Below are positions 8,604 to 18,454 of a DNA stretch of 64,000 bases, piece after piece; within the stretch, counting starts at the first letter, position 1, and each line of letters opens with the position of its first letter. The DNA is taken from contig NZ_PHNC01000029.1 in assembly GCF_003121295.1 (NCBI RefSeq), positions 434,001 through 498,000 of the forward strand, written 5' to 3'. A program made the translations under genes and the position numbers. The notes beneath the pieces are model-generated. The model had not been told where the DNA came from, made no database searches, and was given only the letters and a program-made list of their open reading frames with translations. The DNA comes from Streptomyces orinoci. GTDB lineage: Bacteria > Actinomycetota > Actinomycetes > Streptomycetales > Streptomycetaceae.

Positions 8604-10613
8604 TCACCCCCGACCCGCCAGCCTCCCCCGTACCGCCTTCAGCAGTTCCACCCGTCCCACCCTCAGGGTGAGCGCATCCTTGCCCGGTACCGGCTTGGCG
8701 TACCAGGGCATGCCCAGGCGCTGCCAGCGGGCCACCGCCAGGCCGGGCTGCGGGGGTACGGGTACGGACCATTCCGCGCCGGCGGCGGCCAGGCGCAGGG
8801 AGAGGCGCCACTCGCCCGCCGTGGTGCAGGGCAGCAGGGTGGTGAAGCTGCCGTCGTCGGATGCCTCGACCGGAGCGGTGAGTTCGGTGCCGTCGGGGCC
8901 GAGGGCCCGTACGGTCAGTGCCCCCGCGGGCCAGGAAGCCAGCGTACAGCGGCCGTTGACGGCCAGTGTGGCGGGCGCGTCCGGGGACCAGGCGGCACCG
9001 GTGACCTTCAGATGGGGCGGCACCCGGTGCCGGGTCTCGCCCAGGTCCAGGCTGAGGTTGCCATAGGGCTTGGTGGTGTAGAGCGCGACGGCGGTGCCGT
9101 CCCCGGTGACCAGGGTGGTGGTCCGGGTGCTGACGGTCTCGGCGCGGCGGCTGCCCAGGCGGGCTTCCTTGGTGATGCCCTGGGCGCCCACTGCCAGGGA
9201 CAGATCCCACAGTCCGGCGGACAGCGACGCCGGCTCGATGGTGACCTCGAAACCGGCGGCGGAGTAGTCGAACTGGCCGCCGTCCTCCTCGGCGCCCAGG
9301 CCGGGGGTGGGTATCCGCCGTACCGGAAGCCGGAGTTCGGTGTCCGAGCCACGGCGGCGCAGGATCAGCTCGGTGCTGACCTCATCGGCCGCTGTGGCGG
9401 ATATTCGGTGGATATAGGCGTGTCCGGTCAGGCGGAGGCCGCTGGGGGTGAGCTCGGCGGACTCCACCAGGTGGCGGGCGCGCAGCTCGGCGGTGATGTC
9501 GTAGCAGTCGTCGGGGAGGTTGAGGGTGGAGTCGCGGAAGTACGGATACTCGGCGTAGGCCCGGCCGTTCTCGGCCAGGATCTCCGGGCCGGAGGCGGTC
9601 GCGGACAGGGTGGTGATGCCATAGCTGGCGGCGCCCCGGTCCAGTTCCCAGCGGACCAGGGTGAGCAGTTCATCCAGCAGTCCGCGCCGGATCAGCTCAC
9701 AGCGCAGCCGGACCACGGCGGGCAGCCGGGCGGCCAGGCCGTCGCCGTAGTGGGGGGCGATCAGATCACCCAGTTCGCGCAGGTATTTGTCCTGTACATC
9801 TCGGTGCGGCTCGCGGAACAACTGCAATACGGCATCGCGCAGTTCCACCGCATAGTGCCGGTGCAGCAGGATGTCGCGCCGCTCCCCCGCCGGGACCTTC
9901 GCCGCCACCAGCTCGGTCATCTTCCGGAAGAGATCGATCCGCATCCGGGTGCCATGCGGCTGGGCGGTGATGTTGTTGCCGTCCTCCCGGGCCACCCAGT
10001 ACAGGCAGTCATAGTCGGCGACCACCGAGATCGATGCCGCCTCCAGATAGGCGGTGGCGGTGAAGGGCTGGTCCTCGCCGATGGACAGCCCGGTGTCGAA
10101 GCGCAGCCCCAGCCGGTCGATCAGCTCCCGGCGGAAGAGCTTCATGGGGTTGAGCGTCCAGTAGACCCGGGAGGCGAAGACATCGGTGGCCGGCTGGTTG
10201 CGGCCGAACATCGACGTCGGGGCCCGTCGGCCGCCCTCGCCGACGATCCGGCCCAGCACCACATCGGAGCCGTTGTCATCCGCCGCGGCCACCATCCGGG
10301 CCAGCGCCTCGGGGCCCAGATGGTCGTCGGCGTCCAGGAAGAAGACATGACGGCCGGTGGCCAGATCCAGGCCGCGGTTGCGCGGACCGGCCGGTCCGCC
10401 GGAGTTCGGCTGGTGGATCACCCGCATCAGCGGCGCCCCGGCCGCCAGACGGTCCAGCTCCCCGGCCGTGCCGTCGGTGGACCCGTCGTCCACCACGATC
10501 AGCTCGATCCGCTCCGCGCCCAGGGTCTGCTCCAGCACGGAGGTGACACTGCGGGTCACATACGGCATGGCGTTGTACGCGGCGATGATCACCGTGACAT
10601 CCGGGCCGGGCAT
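8604..10613 (-). CDS. Family 2 glycosyltransferase with C-terminal beta domains
   Basis: 669 residues. The N-terminal GT-A domain (about 1-240) has VTVIIAAYNA, VVDDGSTDGT, the donor-binding FFLDADD and a catalytic-region IGEDQPF. A helical linker follows. The last 300 or so residues look like beta-sandwich modules (for example LRLTGHAYIHR), as in actinobacterial teichoic-acid or surface-glycan transferases; the glycerophosphotransferase domain sometimes fused to them is absent. The start at 10613 gives MPGPDVTVI and has GGAGTG upstream. It is cytosolic or membrane-associated, with no transmembrane segment. The acceptor is unknown. Confidence 0.85.
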   Translation of the reverse strand: MPGPDVTVIIAAYNAMPYVTRSVTSVLEQTLGAERIELIVVDDGSTDGTAGELDRLAAGAPLMRVIHQPNSGGPAGPRNRGLDLATGRHVFFLDADDHLGPEALARMVAAADDNGSDVVLGRIVGEGGRRAPTSMFGRNQPATDVFASRVYWTLNPMKLFRRELIDRLGLRFDTGLSIGEDQPFTATAYLEAASISVVADYDCLYWVAREDGNNITAQPHGTRMRIDLFRKMTELVAAKVPAGERRDILLHRHYAVELRDAVLQLFREPHRDVQDKYLRELGDLIAPHYGDGLAARLPAVVRLRCELIRRGLLDELLTLVRWELDRGAASYGITTLSATASGPEILAENGRAYAEYPYFRDSTLNLPDDCYDITAELRARHLVESAELTPSGLRLTGHAYIHRISATAADEVSTELILRRRGSDTELRLPVRRIPTPGLGAEEDGGQFDYSAAGFEVTIEPASLSAGLWDLSLAVGAQGITKEARLGSRRAETVSTRTTTLVTGDGTAVALYTTKPYGNLSLDLGETRHRVPPHLKVTGAAWSPDAPATLAVNGRCTLASWPAGALTVRALGPDGTELTAPVEASDDGSFTTLLPCTTAGEWRLSLRLAAAGAEWSVPVPPQPGLAVARWQRLGMPWYAKPVPGKDALTLRVGRVELLKAVRGRLAGRG

Positions 10614-10827
10614 GGCGCACTCCGTTCCTGCGGTCCCAGGGTGGGTCGGTGTGGTGTCCGGGAACCCGGCACAGTTCATTTCAGGATATTACGAGCATCA
10701 GCCGGCGAACCCGAACCGATGTTTGTGATCGAGGGGGGTCCTGCCGGAATCCCCCTTCCCCGCCCCGGGTTGATCCGTACGATCACAGGCGACCGGAAAC
10801 CGCCAACCCAGGCAAGGGGGCAGCGAC

Positions 10828-12084
10828 ATGCCGATCAACCGCAGAGGGCTTCTGACCGCCGGGGCCAGTATGGCCCTGCTGGCCGGATGCGGCTCCAACA
10901 CCGGCCGGAACGAGGGAAGTTCCGCCCGTATCCCGCATCTCTCCCATTGGTACCACCAGTACGGCGAACCGGGCACCGAGAAGGCCGTACACCGCTACGC
11001 CGAGGCCTACCGCAAGGCCGACGTCCGGGTGCAGTGGCGCCCGGGCGGCAACTACGACCAGCAGACCGCCGCCGCACTGCTCACCGCCTCCGGGCCGGAT
11101 GTCTTCGAGGTCAATGGCCCCACCCTGGACCAGATCCGGGGCGGCCAGGTGCTGGACCTCACCGATCTGATCAAGGACGTCCAGGGGGACTTCAACCAGG
11201 CGGTGCTGGCCCCCAAGATCCATGAGGGGCGGGTCTGGGGCATTCCCCAGGTCATCGACACCCAGCTGCTCTACTACCGCAAGAGCCTGCTGGACGCCGC
11301 GGGCGTACGGCCACCGGCGACCCTGGACGAACTGGTGGACGCGGCCCGCAGACTCACCGGCAAGAAGACCAAGGGGCTGTTCCTGGGCAATGACGGCGGG
11401 GGCGGGGCGCTGGCCGGAACCCCGCTGTACGCCGCCGGGCTCAGCCTGATCACCCCGGACGGCAAGGTGGGCTTTGACGACCCCGCCGCCGCCCGCGCCC
11501 TGGCCAAGCTCCGGCAGCTGTACACGGACAAGTCCCTGCTGCTGGGCGCCCCCAGCGACTGGGCCGATCCGGCCGCGTTCATCCAGGGGCTCACCGCCAT
11601 GCAGTGGTCGGGTCTCTGGGCGCTGCCACAGATCAAAAAGGCGCTGGGCGACGACTTCGGGGTGCTGCCCTTCCCCGCCGACGGGCCGGGCGGCAGGCCC
11701 GCGGTGCCGGTGGGCGCCTATGCGGCGGCGATCAGCTCGCGCAGCGGAAACCATACGGCGGCCCGGGACTATGTGCGCTGGCTATGGGTCGAACGCACCG
11801 ATTTCCAGACCGACTTCGCGCTCTCCTACGGCTTCCATATCCCCGCCCGCACCTCGCTGGCCGCCAAGGCCGACAAGCTCAAGGACGGTCCGGCCGCCGA
11901 CGCCGTGCGCTTCACCAGCCAACACGGCTACGCCCAGCCGCTGTTGTGGACGGACGCCGGCCGGCTGGCCTACCAGGACGCGCTCAGCCGGATCATCAAG
12001 GACGGGGCCGACCCGGAGAGCCAGCTCAAGGCGGTGGTGCGCAGAACCCGGGCCGAGCTGGACCGCGTAGGGAAGAAGCCCTGA
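10828..12084 (+). CDS. ABC sugar-importer solute-binding lipoprotein
   Basis: 418-residue extracellular binding protein of the family 1 (MalE-like) type. The signal has a twin-arginine motif (NRRGLLTAG) followed by a lipobox (LLAGC), so it is probably exported folded by Tat and lipidated at Cys21. The mature part shows the usual pattern: VFEVNGPTLDQI, the hinge region PQVIDTQLLYYRKSLL, and AMQWSGLWALPQI. Purine-rich CAAGGGGG precedes the ATG. It is first in a three-gene operon with two permeases; the next gene begins directly after its stop. Sugar specificity cannot be deduced. Confidence 0.92.
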   Translation: MPINRRGLLTAGASMALLAGCGSNTGRNEGSSARIPHLSHWYHQYGEPGTEKAVHRYAEAYRKADVRVQWRPGGNYDQQTAAALLTASGPDVFEVNGPTLDQIRGGQVLDLTDLIKDVQGDFNQAVLAPKIHEGRVWGIPQVIDTQLLYYRKSLLDAAGVRPPATLDELVDAARRLTGKKTKGLFLGNDGGGGALAGTPLYAAGLSLITPDGKVGFDDPAAARALAKLRQLYTDKSLLLGAPSDWADPAAFIQGLTAMQWSGLWALPQIKKALGDDFGVLPFPADGPGGRPAVPVGAYAAAISSRSGNHTAARDYVRWLWVERTDFQTDFALSYGFHIPARTSLAAKADKLKDGPAADAVRFTSQHGYAQPLLWTDAGRLAYQDALSRIIKDGADPESQLKAVVRRTRAELDRVGKKP

Positions 12085-13002
12085 GTGCCCTCCGCCAGCC
12101 GCCGCCGGCGGCGCCACCATGCCCTGTGGTTCTGGGTGTTCACCGGGCCCTTTGTCGCCGGGCTGGTGCTGTTCACCTATGTCCCGCTGGGCTGGAGCGT
12201 CTTCCTCAGCTTCCATGACGCCCACAACACCGTCACCCCCAGCCACTTCACCGGGCTGGCCAACTACCGGCAGATCCTGGGCGATCCGGCCTTCCGCTCG
12301 TCGCTGGCCACCTTCGCCGTGTTCACCGCCTTTATCGTCCCGGCCACCTATGCGCTCTCCCTCGCCCTGGCGCTGGCGGTCAACCGGCTGCGCTTCGCAC
12401 GGGCCTTCTTCCGCTCGGTGTTCTTCCTGCCCACCGCCTGCTCCTATGTGGTGGCCGCCCTGATCTGGAAGATGTCCCTGTTCAACGGGGTGCGCTTCGG
12501 GCTGGCCAATACGGTGCTGGGCTGGTTCGGCGCGGAACCGGTGGCCTGGCTGTCCACCACCCATCCGCCCTGGTACTGGCTGGTCATCGTGACCGTACGG
12601 CTCTGGCTGCAGACCGGGTTCTATATGATCCTTTTCCTGGCCGGACTCCAGCGCATCCCCGCCCGGCTCTATGAGGCAGCCGCGCTGGACGGCGCCCGGC
12701 CCGGCTGGCAGACCTTCCGCCACATCACCTTTCCCGCGCTGCGCAGTACCTCGGTGGCGGTGGTGCTGCTGCTGGTGATCAATGCCTTCCAGGCCTTCGA
12801 CGAGTTCTTCAACCTGCTCTCCAACGCCCAGGGTTACCCGCCCTACGCCCGGCCGCCGCTGGTCCACCTCTACTACACGGCGCTCGGCCAGGGACAGGAC
12901 CTGGGCCTGGGCAGCGCCGGGGCGGTGGTGCTGGCACTGATCATCGCGGTGGTGACGGTGGTGCAGGGGCGCTGGTTCGGACTGGGGCGCAAGGAGGAGT
13001 GA
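12085..13002 (+). CDS. Sugar ABC transporter permease (MalF-like)
   Basis: 305 residues with six predicted membrane segments and the EAA loop (EAAALDGARPGWQTFRHITFPAL) that docks the ATPase. The GTG start follows the lipoprotein stop with no gap, indicating tight coupling. The partner is the permease at 13006. No ATPase gene is present in the operon; streptomycete importers of this class use the shared ATPase MsiK encoded elsewhere (family knowledge). Confidence 0.9.
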   Translation: MPSASRRRRRHHALWFWVFTGPFVAGLVLFTYVPLGWSVFLSFHDAHNTVTPSHFTGLANYRQILGDPAFRSSLATFAVFTAFIVPATYALSLALALAVNRLRFARAFFRSVFFLPTACSYVVAALIWKMSLFNGVRFGLANTVLGWFGAEPVAWLSTTHPPWYWLVIVTVRLWLQTGFYMILFLAGLQRIPARLYEAAALDGARPGWQTFRHITFPALRSTSVAVVLLLVINAFQAFDEFFNLLSNAQGYPPYARPPLVHLYYTALGQGQDLGLGSAGAVVLALIIAVVTVVQGRWFGLGRKEE

Positions 13003-13005
13003 GCC

Positions 13006-13842
13006 ATGCATGATGCACTGACCCGGCTGGGCCGGGCGCTGCGGCTGGTGCTGCTGACCGCACTGGCCGTGCTGTTCCTGATCCCCTTCTATCTGCTGCT
13101 GCGCAACGGCCTGGCCGACGAGGCGGATATCACCGCCCCCGACTGGACCTTCTTCCCCCACCGGCTGCACTGGTCCAACCTCCGGGAACTGTTCGACGAT
13201 CCCGGGGTCCCGATGGCGCACGCGCTGTTGAACTCCACCCTGATCGCGGTGCTCACCACGGCCGGCACCCTGCTGCCGGCCTCACTGGCCGGCTATGGCC
13301 TGGCCCGTATCCCCTACCGGCACGCCAACGCGGTCTTCTACGCCATCCTGGGCACCCTGCTGGTCCCGGCGGCGGTCACCTTTGTCCCCTCCTTCGTCCT
13401 GGTCTCCTCGCTGGGCTGGGTCTCCAGCCTGCGCGGGCTGATTGTGCCCACCCTGTTCAGCGCCTTCGCCTGCTTTGTCTTCCGGCAGTACTTCCTGGGC
13501 TTTCCACGGGAGTTGGAGGACGCGGCGCAGGTGGACGGGCTGGGGTACTGGCGCACCTACTGGCGGGTGGTGGTGCCCAACTCGGCCCCGGTGTTCGCCG
13601 CGGTGGGCGTGATCGTCTTCATTGGCGCCTGGAACGCCTTCCTCTGGCCGCTGGTCATCGGGCAGGACCAGGACGCCTGGACGGTACAGGTGGCGCTGTC
13701 GGCGTTCACCACGGCGCAGACGGTCAATCTGCATGAGCTCTTTATCGCGGCGGCCGTCTCGATTCTGCCCTTGCTGTTGGTGTTTCTGCTGCTACAGCGC
13801 TACATCGTGGCGGGCGTAGAGCGTTCGGGCATCGACGACTGA
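13006..13842 (+). CDS. Sugar ABC transporter permease (MalG-like)
   Basis: 278 residues, six membrane segments, EAA loop EDAAQVDGLGYWRTYWRVVVP. The ATG lies three bases after the preceding stop, with AGGAGG at 12992-12997. Last gene of the importer operon; the ArsR-like gene converges on it. Confidence 0.9.
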   Translation: MHDALTRLGRALRLVLLTALAVLFLIPFYLLLRNGLADEADITAPDWTFFPHRLHWSNLRELFDDPGVPMAHALLNSTLIAVLTTAGTLLPASLAGYGLARIPYRHANAVFYAILGTLLVPAAVTFVPSFVLVSSLGWVSSLRGLIVPTLFSAFACFVFRQYFLGFPRELEDAAQVDGLGYWRTYWRVVVPNSAPVFAAVGVIVFIGAWNAFLWPLVIGQDQDAWTVQVALSAFTTAQTVNLHELFIAAAVSILPLLLVFLLLQRYIVAGVERSGIDD

Positions 13843-13849
13843 GGGCTGC

Positions 13850-13925
13850 GGCAGCGCCCCAAGGGGCGCGGGGCGGCTGTACCATGCGGCTCCGCCGCGT
13901 GGGCGCGACCAGCCACCGAGCGCCC
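13850..13925. repeat. Divergent member of a dispersed intergenic repeat
   Basis: The stretch contains GGGGCGCGGGGCGGCTGT and GCGCGACCAGCCACCG, parts of the intergenic repeat seen better preserved near 24.4, 34.1 and 51.9-52.3 kb. It lies between convergent genes and may fold, but no function is evident. Confidence 0.45.
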
Positions 13926-13963
13926 GCAGACGACGTACCGGACATCAAGCGGAGCTCTCTCTC

Positions 13964-13993
13964 CGCCGGGCGGAAACACCACTCCGCCCGGCG
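13964..13993 (-). terminator. Hairpin after the ArsR-like gene
   Basis: Perfect 11-bp arms CGCCGGGCGGA and TCCGCCCGGCG with an eight-base loop abut the stop codon of the gene at 13994. It is placed to end that transcript and could also stop readthrough from the importer operon. Confidence 0.7.
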
Positions 13994-15022
13994 CTACATC
14001 GACGCCGATGCGGAGTGGCCCGGCAGCGAGGACTTCGTACGACGGCCCTGCGGGCCCCGGTGGCCGCCGCGCAGTAAGGCGGCGCCCAGCGGGGTCAGGG
14101 TGTGCATCACCGCGCTGCCATGGCGCAGGGTCAGCACCAGTCCCGCCTCGCGCAGCACCCCCGCGTGCTGGCTGGCGGAGGCGGCCGACACCCCTACCCG
14201 GCGGGCGAGTTCACTGGTGGTGCAGCCGCCGCCGATGGAGCCCAGCACCGCCGAGCGGGTCTGCCCCACCAGCTTGCCCAGCGAGCGCGGGGCCTCCTGC
14301 ACCACCGGGGCCGACTCCGAGGTGTGCCTGGCCGGATAGACCAGCACCGGGGTGAGTTCGGGGTTCTGCAGCGCCACCGGGTTGCCCCGGCAGAAGAAGG
14401 AGGGGACCAGCAGCAGGCCGCGGCCGTTGAGGTAGAGATCGCGGTCCACCGGGTAGTCGGCCTCCAGCACCGGCGCGTTCCAGCGCATGGTGGGCGGCAG
14501 CGAGGACAGCAGCGCGTCCGCCCCGCCGTCCAGCAGGGCCCGTCCCCGTACCGCGCGGTCCGCCTCTATCTGCGCCTGGATATGCGGCCAGTAAGGGGCT
14601 ATGGCCGCCTCGTGGTAGGCCAGCAGCGCGCCGATCAGCTTGCCGAAGGCGCGGGCGTCGCCCTCGGCCAGCGATCGTATCCAAGCGGGCAGCGTACGCA
14701 CCGTGGACAGCCGGCCCAGCTCCTGGTGCACCCGGCCGGGCGGGGTGGCCCGCAGCGCGGCCACCCCGGCCTGAAGTCCATGCACGCCTTCGGGCGGAGT
14801 CAGGAAGTCCGGGAAATAACCACGAGGCGGAACCAGCGGCGCCAGCAGCCGCGTTTCACTATTCAACCGAGTACGGGTTTCGGAGCGCCAATCGCCGAAG
14901 ATCGACTCCCCTTGTTTGTCCCGCAGTCGATGCAGACTCAATACGGTTTCCCAGAGCACGTCCGGGTCTCCGGCCAGTCGCAACCGGGCCAGATCGAGTC
15001 CAGTGAAATGGACACGCAGCAC
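13994..15022 (-). CDS. ArsR-like winged-helix regulator
   Basis: 342 residues. A long N-terminal domain of about 240 residues (LRVHFTGLDLARLRLAGDP, and near residue 225 SFFCRGNPVAL) precedes a C-terminal winged helix (CTTSELARRVGVSAASASQHAGVLREAGLV). This large ArsR-type architecture is widespread in Streptomyces; ligands are unknown and it lacks the metal-binding cysteine pairs of classical ArsR/SmtB. GTG at 15022 is chosen: it gives the family N-terminus and has GGGGGT five bases upstream. Confidence 0.82.
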   Translation of the reverse strand: MLRVHFTGLDLARLRLAGDPDVLWETVLSLHRLRDKQGESIFGDWRSETRTRLNSETRLLAPLVPPRGYFPDFLTPPEGVHGLQAGVAALRATPPGRVHQELGRLSTVRTLPAWIRSLAEGDARAFGKLIGALLAYHEAAIAPYWPHIQAQIEADRAVRGRALLDGGADALLSSLPPTMRWNAPVLEADYPVDRDLYLNGRGLLLVPSFFCRGNPVALQNPELTPVLVYPARHTSESAPVVQEAPRSLGKLVGQTRSAVLGSIGGGCTTSELARRVGVSAASASQHAGVLREAGLVLTLRHGSAVMHTLTPLGAALLRGGHRGPQGRRTKSSLPGHSASASM

Positions 15023-15441
15023 CAAACCCCCACATGAGACATCCGCCGTCACCCCCCGCCCACTGAGTATGCACACCGATACGTGCTGTTACCACGCCCT
15101 TTTGGCCACAGTTGAAAGGACTCGCGGCGAACACCCCCCAAGCGAAATCCTATTCAGGCACTCAGGGCCGCCCGGGCTCGTTCCCGTGGGGGGTGGCGAG
15201 CGGAAAAGCGGCCGCTGAGTATGCGAGTTGCCGCCCGAGCCGATGCGGGCGGCAACAACTCCCGGTGGGGGAGTAATGAGGGGCGGCGCTCCCGCACGGG
15301 CGCCGCCCCTTCGCCGGTTTCCCGGCGCCGGAGCCGCCCTCGGGGCTGAGGGTTGAGGTCCCCTCGGGACGGCTTCGGTGACTGTTGTGTGGAACTTGTG
15401 TTACGCGAGGGTTACCGGCCCCCGACGCAACGGCCCTCGCC
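15023..15441. other. 419-bp intergenic region before ppdK's 3' end
   Basis: It holds the promoter side of the ArsR-like gene and, at 15279-15310, a strong hairpin for ppdK. No supported open frame was found. Confidence 0.5.
15279..15310 (-). terminator. Terminator-like hairpin downstream of ppdK
   Basis: Perfect 11-bp arms AGGGGCGGCGC and GCGCCGCCCCT around a ten-base loop, 130 bases past the ppdK stop in the direction of its transcription. Confidence 0.65.
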
Positions 15442-18183
15442 TCAGCGGCTGTCGCTTCCGTTGGCCAGCGCGGCCGCCCGGCCCGCCTCCAGCCGCGCCA
15501 CCGGGACGCGGAACGGGGAGCAGGAGACGTAGTCCAGGCCCACCTCATGGAAGAAGTGCACCGACTCCGGGTCGCCGCCGTGCTCGCCGCAGACGCCCAG
15601 CTTGAGGTCGGGCCGGGTGGCCCGGCCGGCCTCGGCGGCAGCCCGCACCAGCGAGCCCACGCCGTCCCGGTCGATGGTCTCGAAGGGGCTGACCCCGAAG
15701 ATGCCCTTCTCCAGGTAGGCGGTGAAGAAGCTGGCCTCCACATCGTCCCTGGAGAAGCCCCAGACGGTCTGGGTGAGGTCATTGGTGCCGAAGGAGAAGA
15801 ACTCGGCGGCCTCGGCGATCTGACCGGCCGTCAGAGCGGCCCGGGGCAGCTCGATCATGGTGCCCAGGGTCAGGCCCAGCCGGACGCCACTGGCCTGCTC
15901 GACCTCGGCGATGACCCGCTCCGCCTCCTCGCGGACGATCTCCAGCTCCTGGACCGTGCCCACCAGCGGGATCATGATCTCCGCACGCGGGTCGCCCTTG
16001 GCGTTGCGGCGCTCGGCGGCGGCCTCGGCGATGGCCCGTACCTGCATGGCGAACAGGCCGGGGATCACCAGGCCGAGACGCACCCCGCGCAGACCCAGCA
16101 TCGGGTTCTGCTCATGCAGCTTGTGCACCGCCTGGAGCAGCCGCAGATCGTTCTCATGCGGTTCCTGGCGGGCCTCGGCCAGCGCCACCCGCACCGACAA
16201 CTCGGTGATGTCGGGCAGGAATTCATGCAGCGGCGGGTCCAGCAGGCGGACGGTGACCGGCAGTCCGTCCATGGCCTCGAAGAGCTCCACGAAGTCGGCC
16301 TTCTGCAGCGGCAGCAGGGCACCCAGTGCCTGCTCCCGCTCGCTCTCGGTGTCGGCCAGGATCAGCCGCTCCACCAACTCCCGCCGCTCGCCCAGGAACA
16401 TGTGCTCGGTGCGGCACAGACCGATGCCCTGGGCGCCGAACCGGCGGGCACGGGAGGCGTCTTCGGCGTTGTCGGCGTTGGCCCGTACCCGCAGCCGGCG
16501 CATCTGGTCGGCGAAGGCCATCATCCGGTGCACCGACTGCACCAGATCGTCGCCCGCCGCGGCAGCGGCCTCATGAGACACAGCATCGGCACCGGCGTGC
16601 ATCCGGCCCTCGAAGTACTCCACCACCGGGGACGGGACCACCGGGACCTCGCCCAGGTAGACCTTGCCGGAGGAGCCGTCGATGGAGATGACGTCGCCCT
16701 CCTCGATCACCGTGCCGTCCGGGGCCACCATCCGGCGGCGCTTGGTGTCCACATCCAGTTCCTCGGCGCCGCAGACACAGGTCTTGCCCATGCCGCGGGC
16801 CACCACGGCGGCGTGCGAGGTCTTGCCGCCCCGGGAGGTGAGAATGCCCTCGGCGGCGATCATGCCATTGAGGTCATCGGGGTTGGTCTCCCGGCGGACC
16901 AGGATGACCTTCTCGCCCGAACGGGACCACTTGACGGCGGTGTAGGAGTCGAAGACCGCCTTGCCCACCGCGGCGCCCGGGGAGGCGGCAATGCCCCGGC
17001 CCAGCAGCTCCGTTGTGGCCTTCTCGTCGAAGCGGGGGAACATCAGCTGGGCCAGCTGGGCGCCGGTCACCCGCTGGAGCGCCTCGGCCTCACTGATCAG
17101 GCCCTGGTCCACCAGCTGGGTGGCGATGCGGAAGGCGGCACCGGCGGTGCGCTTGCCCACCCGGGTCTGCAGCATCCACAACTTGCCGCGCTCAATGGTG
17201 AATTCGATGTCGCACAGATCGCGGTAGTGCGTCTCCAGCGTCTCCATGATCTGCATCAGCTGGTCGTAGGACGCCTTGTCCAGCGCCTCCAGCTCGGCCA
17301 GCGGAACGGTGTTGCGGATGCCCGCCACCACATCCTCGCCCTGGGCGTTCTGCAGGTAGTCGCCGTAGACGCCCTGGTGGCCGCTGGCCGGGTCGCGGGT
17401 GAAGGCGACGCCGGTGCCGGAGTCCGGGCCCAGGTTGCCGAAGACCATGGAGCAGATGTTGACGGCGGTGCCCAGGTCACCGGGGATGCGCTCCTGGCGG
17501 CGGTAGAGCTTGGCGCGCTCGCCGTTCCAGGAGTCGAAGACCGCCCTTATCGCCAGGTCCATCTGCTCCCGGGGGTCCTGCGGGAAGTCCCGGCCGGTCT
17601 CCCGGGCCACGATCTCCTTGAACTCCCCGACCAGAGTGCGCAGATCGGCGGCGTCCAGCTCCACATCGGTGGTGACGCCCTTGGCGCGCTTGGCCTCCTC
17701 CAGGGCCTCCTCGAAGAGTTCGCCGTCCACGCCCAGCACGGTCTTGCCGAACATCTGGATGAGGCGGCGGTAGGAGTCCCAGGCGAAGCGCTCGTCACCG
17801 GCCTGGGCGGCCAGCCCGGCCACCGAGGCGTCGGAGAGGCCGATGTTGAGGACGGTGTCCATCATCCCGGGCATGGAGAACTTGGCGCCCGAGCGGACCG
17901 AGACCAGCAGCGGGTCGTCGGCCTGGCCGAGCTTCTTGCCCATCCGCCGCTCCAGCGCGTCGAGGTGCCCGGAGACCTCGTCGCGCAGGGCCGGGGGCTC
18001 CTGGCCCTCGGCGAGGTAGACCTTGCACGCCTCGGTGGTGATGGTGAAGCCCGGAGGGACGGGCAGACCGAGGTTGGTCATCTCGGCGAGATTGGCGCCT
18101 TTTCCACCGAGAAGGTCCTTGAGGTCCTTATTGCCCTCGGTGAAGTCGTAGACGAACTTCTGGCGATCTTCGTTTACCGGCAC
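15442..18183 (-). CDS. ppdK: Pyruvate, phosphate dikinase
   Basis: 913 residues, full length for the bacterial enzyme. It interconverts pyruvate, ATP and phosphate with phosphoenolpyruvate, AMP and pyrophosphate in the cytosol. The N-terminal ATP-grasp domain starts with FTEGNKDLKDLLGGKGANLAEM. The central swivelling domain has the phosphohistidine motif GGKTSHAAVVARG (His near residue 455). The C-terminal TIM barrel has CGEHGGDP with the catalytic Cys near residue 860. The GTG at 18183 has GAGGAG upstream; ATG codons further upstream lack homology. Single-gene unit. Confidence 0.96.
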   Translation of the reverse strand: MPVNEDRQKFVYDFTEGNKDLKDLLGGKGANLAEMTNLGLPVPPGFTITTEACKVYLAEGQEPPALRDEVSGHLDALERRMGKKLGQADDPLLVSVRSGAKFSMPGMMDTVLNIGLSDASVAGLAAQAGDERFAWDSYRRLIQMFGKTVLGVDGELFEEALEEAKRAKGVTTDVELDAADLRTLVGEFKEIVARETGRDFPQDPREQMDLAIRAVFDSWNGERAKLYRRQERIPGDLGTAVNICSMVFGNLGPDSGTGVAFTRDPASGHQGVYGDYLQNAQGEDVVAGIRNTVPLAELEALDKASYDQLMQIMETLETHYRDLCDIEFTIERGKLWMLQTRVGKRTAGAAFRIATQLVDQGLISEAEALQRVTGAQLAQLMFPRFDEKATTELLGRGIAASPGAAVGKAVFDSYTAVKWSRSGEKVILVRRETNPDDLNGMIAAEGILTSRGGKTSHAAVVARGMGKTCVCGAEELDVDTKRRRMVAPDGTVIEEGDVISIDGSSGKVYLGEVPVVPSPVVEYFEGRMHAGADAVSHEAAAAAGDDLVQSVHRMMAFADQMRRLRVRANADNAEDASRARRFGAQGIGLCRTEHMFLGERRELVERLILADTESEREQALGALLPLQKADFVELFEAMDGLPVTVRLLDPPLHEFLPDITELSVRVALAEARQEPHENDLRLLQAVHKLHEQNPMLGLRGVRLGLVIPGLFAMQVRAIAEAAAERRNAKGDPRAEIMIPLVGTVQELEIVREEAERVIAEVEQASGVRLGLTLGTMIELPRAALTAGQIAEAAEFFSFGTNDLTQTVWGFSRDDVEASFFTAYLEKGIFGVSPFETIDRDGVGSLVRAAAEAGRATRPDLKLGVCGEHGGDPESVHFFHEVGLDYVSCSPFRVPVARLEAGRAAALANGSDSR

Positions 18184-18440
18184 GGGACTCGACTCCTCAC
18201 TGGGGCCTCCCGGACGCAGGTGGGGAGGGCTGCCCTGACGGCGGGGAGCGTACCCAGATCGAAGGCTTCTGAGGAGGTCCACTCCATCGTCATGGGGCCT
18301 TAACCGCCCGTCTGCCAACAGATCGAAAGTCTTCGACCGGGCAGGGCCCTGAACAGGGGTCGTTCATTTCTTGTACACATGATCACCGGGCTCGACCGGA
18401 CGATCACTCAGGGTCGATAAATCGGCACCTTCGTCGCCAT

Positions 18441-18454
18441 CTTGTGAACACAAG
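18441..18454. promoter_or_regulatory. Palindrome upstream of ppdK
   Basis: CTTGTG and CACAAG form perfect six-base arms with a two-base centre. A related CTTGTACACA occurs 70 bases nearer ppdK. Possible operator; the regulator is unknown. Confidence 0.35.

Noticed and set aside
8289..11225. Open frame of about 980 codons antisense to the glycosyltransferase
   Set aside because: Low-complexity Gly/Gln/Arg-rich translation, no domain, and fully overlapped by clear genes.
15385..18303. Open frame of about 970 codons antisense to ppdK
   Set aside because: Shadow frame of a highly conserved gene.
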